From NCBI GenBank assembly GCA_003500955.1, contig DNQP01000182.1:1-5461 (forward strand): a stretch of 5,461 nt of DNA. Direction: 5' to 3'. Shown piece by piece: positions 1-5,435 of the stretch; within the stretch, counting starts at the first letter, position 1; each line of letters starts with the position of its first letter. The translations under genes were made by a program, and so were the position numbers. This DNA is from Curvibacter sp. GTDB lineage: Bacteria > Pseudomonadota > Gammaproteobacteria > Burkholderiales > Burkholderiaceae_C. The notes beneath the pieces were generated by a model. The model worked only from the letters and a program-made list of their open reading frames with translations, made no database searches and was not told where the DNA came from.

Positions 1-653
1 GGCTGCCGGCGGGCCAGCGGGTCCGGTTCGAGGCCGGCCAGTACCTGCAGGTGCGCATGGAAGACGGCAGTGCGCGCTGCTATTCGATGGCCAATCCGCC
101 GCACGAGAACGACGGCGTCACCCTGCACATCCGGCATGTGCCGGGCGGGTTCTTCAGCAGCCGGGTGGCGGACCTCAAGCCCGGCGACACGCTGAACATC
201 GAACTGCCCTACGGGCACGTGAACCTGCGGCCGGAGGACAGTCGCCCGATCGTCTTCGTCGCGGGCGGCACCGGCTTTGCGCCCGTCAAGTCCCTGTTGG
301 ATGACATGGCACGGCGCAAGGTCGAGCGTGAGATCACCCTGATCTGGGGTGCGCGTGAAGCGTCGGGCCTGTACATGGGCACCGCCATCGACAAGTGGCG
401 CAAGCAGTGGCCCGCGCTGCGGTACGTGCCGGCCTTGAGCGAAGCCCCGGTTGACGGTCTGTCGCAGGCATTTGCCGGCCGGGTGGACGAGGCGTTGAGC
501 GCCCTGCAGATGGACCTGCGTGGCCGCGTGGTCTATGCCTGCGGTTCGCCAGCCATGGTGGAGGCAGTACGCCGGGCGGCCCTGCGGGCTGGCGCCGACG
601 CCGCGGACATCCACGCGGACGCCTTCGTCAGCGGTCCGGTCGCGACGGGCTGA
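1..653 (+). CDS. CDP-6-deoxy-delta-3,4-glucoseen reductase-like flavin/NAD(P)H oxidoreductase, 5' partial
   Basis: The frame is open from base 3, giving 216 visible residues before TGA at 651-653; the true start lies left of the window. The visible part is a ferredoxin-NADP reductase-type module. The FAD-binding signature RCYSMANPP is encoded around 75-101, followed by an IRHVPGGFFS segment. The nucleotide-binding motif GGTGFAPV lies around 264-287, and the C-terminal YACGSP motif of this superfamily around 535-552. Family members of about 340 residues usually carry an N-terminal plant-type 2Fe-2S ferredoxin domain; if present here, it is outside the window. Such proteins pass electrons from NAD(P)H through FAD to an iron-sulfur centre and on to a partner. 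In Burkholderiales the automatic name is often 'CDP-6-deoxy-glucoseen reductase', but a role in deoxysugar synthesis is not shown. It converges on the pterin gene with a 9-bp gap. Family is confident; physiological partner unknown. Confidence 0.87.
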   Translation, partial: LPAGQRVRFEAGQYLQVRMEDGSARCYSMANPPHENDGVTLHIRHVPGGFFSSRVADLKPGDTLNIELPYGHVNLRPEDSRPIVFVAGGTGFAPVKSLLDDMARRKVEREITLIWGAREASGLYMGTAIDKWRKQWPALRYVPALSEAPVDGLSQAFAGRVDEALSALQMDLRGRVVYACGSPAMVEAVRRAALRAGADAADIHADAFVSGPVATG

Positions 654-662
654 GCGCCGCGG

Positions 663-1034
663 TCACCACTGGCCGGTCTCGGCCCGGATGGCGACTTCGC
701 AGTCGTCGAAGATTTCCAGCTTGACGATCTTCACGCGTACGCCGATGACGCCCGGCAGCTGCAGCAGGCGGTTGGCCAGCTTGCCGATCATGCTTTCGAG
801 CAGGTTCAGATGCTCGGAGCGGCATTCGTCGATGATGATCTGGCGCACCTTGCGGTAGTCCAGCACGTGGTTGATGTCGTCGTCGTGAGGCTGCAGGGGC
901 TGCGGGCCAAGGTTGAGCTCGGCGTCGACCTGGATGGGCTGGGGCGCACGCTTCTCGTGGTCCAGGATGCCCAGGTTGGCGTCGAAACGTAGCCCGGTGA
1001 GCGTGAGGATCTGGGTGCCGATGGATTTGGTCAT
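663..1034 (-). CDS. folB: FolB/FolX-family dihydroneopterin aldolase or epimerase
   Basis: This 123-residue cytosolic protein has the typical length of a dihydroneopterin aldolase subunit; the family forms ring-shaped tetramers/octamers. FolB cleaves 7,8-dihydroneopterin to 6-hydroxymethyl-dihydropterin and glycolaldehyde in folate synthesis; FolX epimerises dihydroneopterin triphosphate. Visible family residues are Glu27 in the GILDHEK segment, Tyr60 in LDYRKV, Glu80 in LLES (the LLE/LIE pterin anchor) and Lys105, which I align with the catalytic Lys98 of E. coli FolB. The Pro that often follows that Lys in FolB is Leu here, as in E. coli FolX (KL), and the DINHVLDYRKV stretch also resembles FolX. 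The KL difference is not diagnostic, since I recall Pseudomonas FolX having KP. I chose ATG at 1034. A GTG at 1062-1064 overlaps the upstream stop as GTGA and would add 10 residues. It follows the pteridine-reductase-like SDR by 26 bp, so co-transcription is likely. Aldolase versus epimerase is unresolved. Confidence 0.88.
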   Translation of the reverse strand: MTKSIGTQILTLTGLRFDANLGILDHEKRAPQPIQVDAELNLGPQPLQPHDDDINHVLDYRKVRQIIIDECRSEHLNLLESMIGKLANRLLQLPGVIGVRVKIVKLEIFDDCEVAIRAETGQW

Positions 1035-1060
1035 GCGGGTCTCTGCGGGTGGCCCCGGCC

Positions 1061-1822
1061 TCACATCATCGAAAAATCGCGCGTGAAGCGCTGCAGGTGC
1101 TGGCCGCCGTCGACCAGCAGGGTGGTGCCGGTGATGGCGCTGTTGTCCAGCGCGAACTTCACGGCACCGGCCACATCGGCCGGCGTGGACGAGCGGCCCA
1201 GCGGCGAGAGCTGGTGCAGGGCCTCGAACTTCTCGGGCGTGAGGTAGTCGCTGGTCAGCGTGAGCCCGGGCGCCACGCCCACCACGCGCACATCGGGTGC
1301 CAGGGCCAGGGCCAGCATGGTGTTGGCTGCTTCGAGCGCGGCCTTGGAGAGCGTGTAGCTCAGGAAATCCGGGTTCTGGTTCCAGAGCTTCTGGTCCAGC
1401 AGGTTGACCACCACGCCGTCGCCCGCGCGTTCCTGCACATGGGCGTGCAGGGCCTGGGCCAGCACGATGGGCGCCGCGGTGTTGGCACGCAGGTGCTTTT
1501 CCAGCGCGGCATAGCTGAAGCTGGCGGCGCTGTCGTGCTCGAAGAGCGCGGCGCTGTTGACCACGGCGTCGACCTGGCCGAAATGCGCGATCACGCGCGG
1601 CAGCAGCGCACGCACGGCGGCCTCAACCGCCAGATCGGCATCGAAGGGCGCAGCGCTCACGCCCAGTTGCTCGCAGTCGGCCACGGTCTGCATGGCTTCG
1701 TCCTGCGAGCCGCGGTAGTGCACGGCGATCTGCCAGCCGGCTTGTGCGAGGGCGAGTGCGATCTCGCGGCCGAGGCGCTTGGCCGAGCCGGTGACCAGGA
1801 CCGTGCGGGCGGGGAGGGACAT
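1061..1822 (-). CDS. SDR oxidoreductase of pteridine reductase (PTR1/FolM) type
   Basis: This is a 253-residue classical short-chain dehydrogenase/reductase with a Rossmann fold. The cofactor motif is TGSAKRLG (11-18). This is the TGxxxRxG form characteristic of pteridine reductases instead of the usual TGxxxGxG, and is nearly identical to the TGAAKRLG I recall for Leishmania PTR1. HYRGS (35-39) matches the PTR1 region giving NADPH preference. NSAA (89-92) stands for the NNAG motif. The active site reads Asp143, Tyr156, Lys160: YxxxK is intact, but the residue 13 before Tyr is Asp rather than the usual SDR Ser, again as in PTR1 (Asp181/Tyr194/Lys198). PG at 185-186 and VDGGQHL at 237-243 are normal SDR C-terminal features. 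Likely reaction: NADPH-dependent reduction of a dihydropterin to its tetrahydro form. It is first in a two-gene unit with the FolB/FolX gene. ATG at 1820-1822 is supported by the motif starting at residue 11; no strong Shine-Dalgarno precedes it. A generic 3-oxoacyl-ACP reductase is less likely. Confidence 0.85.
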   Translation of the reverse strand: MSLPARTVLVTGSAKRLGREIALALAQAGWQIAVHYRGSQDEAMQTVADCEQLGVSAAPFDADLAVEAAVRALLPRVIAHFGQVDAVVNSAALFEHDSAASFSYAALEKHLRANTAAPIVLAQALHAHVQERAGDGVVVNLLDQKLWNQNPDFLSYTLSKAALEAANTMLALALAPDVRVVGVAPGLTLTSDYLTPEKFEALHQLSPLGRSSTPADVAGAVKFALDNSAITGTTLLVDGGQHLQRFTRDFSMM

Positions 1823-1832
1823 AATTCAGGGG
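1820..1832 (+). promoter_or_regulatory. Possible -10 element for the methyltransferase gene
   Basis: CATAAT at 1820-1825 matches five of six bases of the sigma-70 -10 consensus and ends 7 bp before the GTG chosen for the methyltransferase. The only purine run near that GTG (AGGGG) abuts it directly and is too close to be a normal ribosome binding site, so transcription from here would give an almost leaderless mRNA. No convincing -35 hexamer lies 16-18 bp upstream, and the element overlaps the start codon of the divergent SDR gene. Tentative. Confidence 0.25.
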
Positions 1833-2936
1833 GTGAGCAGTACAGCCCAGAGTTTAACGACCCCCCTTGCCACCCGCATGGCGCAGGCCATCCAGGCGGC
1901 CGGCGGCTGGCTGCCGTTTGACGACTTCATGCACCGCGCGCTGTACACGCCAGGCCTGGGCTATTACGCCAACGACTTGCGCAAGCTCGGGCTCATGCCC
2001 GGTTCCGGCAGCGATTTCGTGACCGCGCCCGAGTTGTCGCCGCTGTTCGGCCGCGCGCTGGCAGCCCAGGTGGGCGAGGCGCTGGAGCGCACGCAGACCG
2101 ACGAGATCTGGGAGTTCGGTGCCGGATCCGGGGCGCTGGCGCAGCAATTGCTGGAGATGTTGGGCCAGCGGGTGCGCCGCTACACCATCGTTGACGTTTC
2201 CGGTGCGCTGCGCGCACGCCAGCAGCAGACGCTGCAGAAGTACGGCGAGCGTGTGCAGTGGGTGGCCGAGCTGCCCGCCCGCATGCAGGGCGTGGTGGTG
2301 GGCAACGAGGTGCTCGACGCCATGCCCGTGCAGCTGCTGACCCGCTTGGGCGGCGTCTGGCACGAGCGCGGTGTGGCCCTGGCGCCCGACGGTGGTGAGC
2401 GTTTTGTCTGGGCTGACCGCCCCACCAAGCTGCGCCCACCCGTGGATGTGGAAGGCCAGCACGACTATCTGAGCGAGAGCCATTTCCAGGCCGAGGCCTT
2501 TGTGCGCACCCTGGCCGAGCGCCTGCGCCGTGGCGCGGCCTTCTTCATCGACTACGGCTTCCCCGAGGCCGAGTACTACCACCCGCAGCGCCACATGGGC
2601 ACCGTCATGTGCCACCGTGCGCATCAGTCCGACGCCGACCCGCTCACGGACGTGGGCCTCAAGGACATCACGGCCCACGTCAATTTCACCGGCATCGCGC
2701 TGGCCGCGCAGGAGGCCGGCATGCAGGTGCTGGGCTACACCTCGCAGGGCCGCTTCCTGCTCAACTGCGGCCTGGCCGGCCTGATGGAAAGCGCCGAGCT
2801 GCCGGCGCGCGCCCAGGCCCACAAGCTGCTGATGGAGCACGAGATGGGCGAGCTCTTCAAGGTCATCGGCCTGGCCGCGGGCGAGCCCTGGGCGGCGCTG
2901 GGCTTCGTCGCGGGTGATCGCACGCACACTCTTTAA
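1833..2936 (+). CDS. Class I SAM-dependent methyltransferase, MidA/NDUFAF7 family (COG1565, DUF185)
   Basis: From GTG at 1833 the protein has 367 residues, normal for this family. SAM-binding motif I is WEFGAGSGALA (93-103). The family-specific NEVLDAMPVQ follows at 158-167, then FIDYGFPEAEYY (239-249 region), GTVMCHRAH (256-264), DITAHVNFT (278-286) and GYTSQGRFLL (301-310). The eukaryotic homologue NDUFAF7/MidA dimethylates an arginine of the NDUFS2 subunit during complex I assembly; the bacterial proteins are largely uncharacterised, and no complex I genes are visible here. Start choice: upstream in-frame codons from 1779 lie inside the divergent SDR gene, so GTG 1833 is preferred. ATG at 1878 (residue 16) still precedes the conserved GGWLPFDDFM segment and is a real alternative. 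No good Shine-Dalgarno supports either. The downstream DUF2905 gene follows by 18 bp, suggesting one transcript. Family assignment is strong; the protein substrate is unknown. Confidence 0.9.
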   Translation: MSSTAQSLTTPLATRMAQAIQAAGGWLPFDDFMHRALYTPGLGYYANDLRKLGLMPGSGSDFVTAPELSPLFGRALAAQVGEALERTQTDEIWEFGAGSGALAQQLLEMLGQRVRRYTIVDVSGALRARQQQTLQKYGERVQWVAELPARMQGVVVGNEVLDAMPVQLLTRLGGVWHERGVALAPDGGERFVWADRPTKLRPPVDVEGQHDYLSESHFQAEAFVRTLAERLRRGAAFFIDYGFPEAEYYHPQRHMGTVMCHRAHQSDADPLTDVGLKDITAHVNFTGIALAAQEAGMQVLGYTSQGRFLLNCGLAGLMESAELPARAQAHKLLMEHEMGELFKVIGLAAGEPWAALGFVAGDRTHTL

Positions 2937-2954
2937 ATTTCTCCCAGGCAACTC

Positions 2955-3149
2955 ATGTTCCGCTGGCTGCTCGCCATCTTCATCATCCTGCTGCTGATCA
3001 ATGCGGTGACGCCCTGGTTCAAGCGCATTGGCTTCGGCCGCCTGCCGGGCGACCTGAACTTCAGGCTTTTCGGTCGTGACTTCAATCTGCCCTTCACCAC
3101 GACCATCATCCTGAGTCTGGTGGCCGCGGGCATCGCGCGTTTCATTTAA
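2955..3149 (+). CDS. DUF2905 small inner-membrane protein
   Basis: This 64-residue protein matches the DUF2905 pattern. A hydrophobic N-terminal helix (about residues 3-19) is followed by a short basic stretch (WFKRIGFG), then the conserved core GRLPGDLNF (28-36) with GRDFNLPF (40-47), then a second hydrophobic helix (about 48-63) running to the C-terminus. The topology is two short transmembrane helices joined by a conserved loop. Its function is unknown in the family. ATG at 2955 gives the full family length; CAGG at 2945-2948 is a weak ribosome binding site. It lies 18 bp after the methyltransferase stop and 66 bp before trxC on the same strand, so it may be co-transcribed with the former and possibly read through into the latter. 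Being short and mostly membrane-embedded it shows no catalytic residues. Identification rests on the LPGD core and topology. Confidence 0.88.
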   Translation: MFRWLLAIFIILLLINAVTPWFKRIGFGRLPGDLNFRLFGRDFNLPFTTTIILSLVAAGIARFI

Positions 3150-3176
3150 CGCCCGTTTCGCTCACTTGAATTGCAT

Positions 3177-3210
3177 ACCCCTTACCCCTATCTGCCTGAG
3201 CAGAAAGGGG
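3177..3210 (+). promoter_or_regulatory. trxC leader hairpin sequestering the ribosome binding site, with tandem anti-SD repeats
   Basis: CCCCTATCTGC (3185-3195) can pair with GCAGAAAGGGG (3200-3210) around a CTGA tetraloop (3196-3199): ten pairs and one A-A mismatch (3190/3205). The 3' arm contains the AAAGGGG ribosome binding site of trxC, whose ATG is at 3216. The anti-SD segment occurs twice in tandem, ACCCCTT (3177-3183) and ACCCCTA (3184-3190), so 3178-3183 can also pair with 3205-3210 in a slipped register. This would suit translational control (thermometer-like or ligand/protein-opened), but the same DNA could be a protein-binding palindrome. The pairing is directly visible; the regulatory role is inference. 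Confidence 0.5.
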
Positions 3211-3215
3211 CTCCC

Positions 3216-3656
3216 ATGAGCGAAACACGCCACATCGTCTGTCCGCACTGCCACACCACGAACCGCGTGAAGGTGGCCGACCTGGGCCAGGCGCCTGATT
3301 GCGGCAGCTGTCACCGGCCGCTGTTTGCCGGCCATCCGGTCGCGCTGGACGCAGCCTCCTTCGAACGCCATATCGGGCGCAGCGAGCTGCCCGTGCTGGT
3401 GGATTTCTGGGCGCCCTGGTGCGGGCCCTGCCGCATGATGGCGCCGGCCTTCGAGCAGGCCGCGGCCCAGCTGGAGCCGCAGGTACGCCTGGCCAAGGTC
3501 AACACCGAGGACGAACAACAGCTCGCGGCGCGCTTCAACATCCGCAGCATCCCGACGCTGGCGCTCTTCGTCGGCGGGCGTGAGGTGGCGCGCCAGCCCG
3601 GGGCCGTGACCAACCCGGCGCAGATCGCGGCCTGGGTGCGCCAGCAGCTCCGTTAA
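3216..3656 (+). CDS. trxC: Thioredoxin TrxC (thioredoxin 2)
   Basis: This 146-residue cytosolic protein disulfide reductase has the two-part TrxC architecture. An N-terminal zinc-binding region carries four cysteines, CPHC (9-12) and CGSC (29-32), followed by a thioredoxin fold. That fold has VDFWAPWCGPC (62-72), whose redox pair is Cys69/Cys72, and the cis-proline SIPT (111-114, Pro113). E. coli TrxC is about 139 residues with the same layout. TrxC is reduced by NADPH via thioredoxin reductase and reduces substrates such as ribonucleotide reductase and oxidised proteins; the E. coli gene is under OxyR, but I see no convincing OxyR site here. ATG 3216 is chosen because it follows AAAGGGG (3204-3210) at good spacing and gives the native MSETRHIVCPHC start; an in-frame TTG at 3171 would add 15 unrelated residues. 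The ribosome binding site lies in a hairpin (3185-3210). The gene converges on the two-TM zinc-ribbon gene with only 8 bp between stops. Confidence 0.96.
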   Translation: MSETRHIVCPHCHTTNRVKVADLGQAPDCGSCHRPLFAGHPVALDAASFERHIGRSELPVLVDFWAPWCGPCRMMAPAFEQAAAQLEPQVRLAKVNTEDEQQLAARFNIRSIPTLALFVGGREVARQPGAVTNPAQIAAWVRQQLR

Positions 3657-3664
3657 AGGCTGGC

Positions 3665-4072
3665 TCAGGACTCGATGGTCCACTCCTGCCGGCAGGCGCG
3701 GCAGCACACGGCGGTCTGGCCGCTGCGCCGGTCCTCGCCCATCACCTCGAAGCGCGCGTAGACGCCACAGGCGGGGCAGTTGGCCTGGTTGGCCACTTCC
3801 TCGGCGTGCATCAGCAGGTAGAGGTAACGCCGCAGCGACCACAGGCCGATGGCCCCGCTGGCGATGAACATCAGCACGTCCAGCAGCTTTTCCTCCAGTG
3901 ACCCGCCCTTGAAGACTTCCAGCATGCCGACCAGCGCGATGGAGCACAGGATGGTCAGCAGCAGATGGGCGTGGCTGGAAAGCAGTTCGCGCTCGTACCA
4001 CTTGCGAAAGCCGAAACGCCGCACGCCTTCCGCGAGCCGGGGGTTGAAGGGATTGCGGGGTGGCGCGGACAT
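3665..4072 (-). CDS. Uncharacterised two-TM membrane protein with C-terminal zinc ribbon
   Basis: I do not recognise a named function. The 135-residue protein has an N-terminal polar, basic region (NPFNPRLAEGVRRFGFRKW, about 8-26). Two hydrophobic segments follow (about 36-54 and 64-81), consistent with a membrane hairpin. A basic/aromatic stretch leads into a C-terminal soluble domain with CPAC (99-102) and CRAC (124-127), preceded by another Cys at 123. The paired CxxC spacing is typical of a zinc ribbon, close to a rubredoxin-like knuckle. Genes of this type seem common in Burkholderiales as conserved hypotheticals (from memory). ATG 4072 is preferred, with AGGGG at 4085-4089 about 12 nt upstream; GTG at 4099 would add nine residues and would start inside the hairpin at 4087-4114. 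It lies 66 bp downstream of cca on the same strand and may be co-transcribed. The tail-to-tail trxC neighbour also has CxxC motifs, but I infer no functional link from that alone. Confidence 0.78.
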   Translation of the reverse strand: MSAPPRNPFNPRLAEGVRRFGFRKWYERELLSSHAHLLLTILCSIALVGMLEVFKGGSLEEKLLDVLMFIASGAIGLWSLRRYLYLLMHAEEVANQANCPACGVYARFEVMGEDRRSGQTAVCCRACRQEWTIES

Positions 4073-4086
4073 GACGCCATGATGCC

Positions 4087-4114
4087 CCTGCGCCGCCACT
4101 TCTGCCGGCGCAGG
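4087..4114 (-). repeat. Intercistronic stem-loop upstream of the two-TM gene
   Basis: A perfect 9-bp inverted repeat, CCTGCGCCG (4087-4095) and CGGCGCAGG (4106-4114), encloses a 10-nt loop. In the minus-strand transcript its 3' arm ends in the AGG that begins the putative ribosome binding site (AGGGG, 4089-4085) of the two-TM gene, so folding would partly mask it. No U-tract follows, so this is not a standard intrinsic terminator. RNA stability, processing or translational control are possible. Confidence 0.45.
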
Positions 4115-4119
4115 CCAGC

Positions 4120-4140
4120 AGCCGAGCGGCTTGCTCGGCT
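4120..4140 (-). repeat. Stem-loop overlapping the cca stop codon
   Basis: AGCCGAG (4120-4126) and CTCGGCT (4134-4140) form a perfect 7-bp stem with a 7-nt loop. In the minus-strand transcript it begins within the TAG stop of cca and lies five bases before the next hairpin (4087-4114). No U-run follows, so Rho-independent termination is unlikely. It may act as a 3'-end stabiliser or RNA-processing boundary between cca and the membrane gene; the effect is inferred. Confidence 0.4.
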
Positions 4141-5404
4141 ATTCGGCGTCCATGCCCAGGTGCCGGGCCACGGCCTGCACGCGGGCTGCATGGATGAGTT
4201 CGCCCACCTGCTTGCCGCTGTGGCCCTGGGCCAGGGCGCGTTCGGCGATCTCGTGCGTGGGCTGGGCCAGCACGGCATCCAGCACGCCTTGCAGGCGCGC
4301 GGCCTGGGGATAAGGCTGCTGGTCCAGGCCCAGTCGGCCACGGGCGTCGCATTCGCAGGCCAGCAGCACTTCGGCAAAGCGTTGCGGTTTGCGGATGGCG
4401 TCGCAACGCTCCAGCAGACGCAGCAGGGCCGCTGGGCCTAGCGTGCCGCTGCGGTGGATGTTGCCGTGCTCGCGCGCCACCACCTCGGCCAGTTCGCGGC
4501 AGTCGACCGGTGCGCGCAGGCGCTCGGAGAATCCGCGCAGCAGGCGCACACTGCGCTCCTCGTGACCGATGTGGCGTGGCAGCACGTCCGTCGGCGTGGT
4601 GCCCTTGCCCAGGTCATGGCCCAGGCAGGCGTAGCGCACGGTCAGGGGGGCTTGCAGCTGCGCGGCCATGTCCAGCACCATCATCAGGTGCACGCCGGTG
4701 TCGATCTCGGGGTGGTGGGCCTCGGGCTGCGGCACGCCCCACAGGCGCTCCACCTCGGGCAGCAGGCGTTGCAGGGCGCCGCAGGCGCGCAGCACCTCGA
4801 ACATGCGCGAGGGCTTTTCTTCCATGAGACCGCGGCTCAGCTCCTGCCAGACGCGTTCGGCCACCAGGTGGTCCACCTCGCCGTCCTCGACCATGTGGCG
4901 CATCAAGATCAGGGTCTCGGGCGCGATGGTGAAGTCGGTGAAGCGCGCCGAGAGCCGGGCCACGCGCAGGATGCGCACCGGGTCTTCGCGGAAGGCTGGT
5001 GTCACGTGGCGGAAGATCCGTTGTTCGATGTCGCGCCGGCCTGCGTAGGGGTCGACGAGCTGCGCGGGGTCGAGGCTGCCGTCGGGCCGGCAATGCTCGC
5101 GCGGTACGGCGATGGCGTTGATGGTGAGGTCGCGCCGCGCCAGGTCCTCCTCCAGCGTCACGTCGGGGGCGGTGTGGATGGCGAAGCCCTTGTAGCCGCG
5201 CGCGGTCTTGCGCTCGGTGCGTGCGAGCGCATGCTCTTCCTTGCTCTGCGGATGCAGGAAGACCGGGAAGTCCTTGCCCACGGGCACATAGCCTTGCGCC
5301 ACCATCTCTTCCGGGGTGGTACCCACCACGACCCAGTCGTGGTCCTGGACCGGCAGGCCGAGCAGGGCGTCGCGCACCGCGCCGCCCACCATGTAGATCT
5401 GCAT
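4139..5404 (-). CDS. cca: Multifunctional CCA tRNA nucleotidyltransferase (CCA-adding enzyme with HD domain)
   Basis: This 421-residue cytosolic enzyme is close to E. coli Cca (412) and collinear with it. It adds or repairs the 3'-CCA end of tRNAs from CTP and ATP. The class II nucleotidyltransferase head shows YMVGGAVRDALLG (4-16), the metal-binding DHD (21-23), the RTERK segment (62-66), RRDLTINA (90-97) and EDPVRILRVAR (140-150), with flexible-loop and base-recognition parts following. HPEIDTGVH (231-239) and LGHDLGKGTTP (261-271) form the HD domain, which in E. coli gives phosphatase and 2',3'-cyclic phosphodiesterase activity; His263 and Asp264 are intact. ATG 5404 gives the MQIYMVGG start matching E. 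coli MKIYLVGG; the frame runs 10 residues further upstream without support. No clear Shine-Dalgarno precedes it. TAAACT on the minus strand (5417-5412) could be a -10 close to the start, but I see no -35. The two-TM zinc-ribbon gene follows on the same strand. Confidence 0.97.
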   Translation of the reverse strand: MQIYMVGGAVRDALLGLPVQDHDWVVVGTTPEEMVAQGYVPVGKDFPVFLHPQSKEEHALARTERKTARGYKGFAIHTAPDVTLEEDLARRDLTINAIAVPREHCRPDGSLDPAQLVDPYAGRRDIEQRIFRHVTPAFREDPVRILRVARLSARFTDFTIAPETLILMRHMVEDGEVDHLVAERVWQELSRGLMEEKPSRMFEVLRACGALQRLLPEVERLWGVPQPEAHHPEIDTGVHLMMVLDMAAQLQAPLTVRYACLGHDLGKGTTPTDVLPRHIGHEERSVRLLRGFSERLRAPVDCRELAEVVAREHGNIHRSGTLGPAALLRLLERCDAIRKPQRFAEVLLACECDARGRLGLDQQPYPQAARLQGVLDAVLAQPTHEIAERALAQGHSGKQVGELIHAARVQAVARHLGMDAE

Positions 5405-5435
5405 GGTGGGCAGTTTAGCGTTTCGCTCCCACACG

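Noticed and set aside
671..684. Short hairpin GGCCG-GTCT-CGGCC near the convergent ends of the oxidoreductase and FolB-like genes
   Set aside because: It is only five pairs, lies inside the FolB-like coding region and has no T-tract; not a credible terminator.
1049..1921. 290-codon plus-strand open frame opposite the SDR gene
   Set aside because: It is a mirror frame of the well-supported SDR on the other strand, rich in Gly/Gln/His/Arg with no recognisable motif; such frames are expected in GC-rich DNA with biased third positions.
1854..2951. 365-codon minus-strand open frame opposite the methyltransferase
   Set aside because: Its composition (Leu/Gln/His/Ala/Arg) is that of an antisense shadow and no family motif is visible, whereas the plus strand encodes all the MidA family motifs.
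3166..3194. Possible trxC promoter, TTGAAT (3166-3171) with TATCTG (3189-3194) at 17-bp spacing
   Set aside because: The -35 is fair but the -10 matches only TAT of the consensus. It would start transcription inside the leader hairpin, so I left it as a possibility rather than a feature.
3641..3663. CCAGC/GCTGG inverted repeat around the trxC stop codon
   Set aside because: A five-pair stem with a 13-nt loop and no T-run is too weak to call a terminator.
3685..3696. Perfect 12-base palindrome CCTGCCGGCAGG
   Set aside because: It sits inside the coding sequence of the two-TM protein around its CRAC codons; short GC-rich palindromes are common by chance at this composition.
3162..4406. 414-codon minus-strand frame spanning trxC, the two-TM gene and part of cca
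   Set aside because: It crosses three supported genes in the wrong frame, with Arg/Pro/Gly/Ala-rich low-information sequence; an artefact of GC bias.
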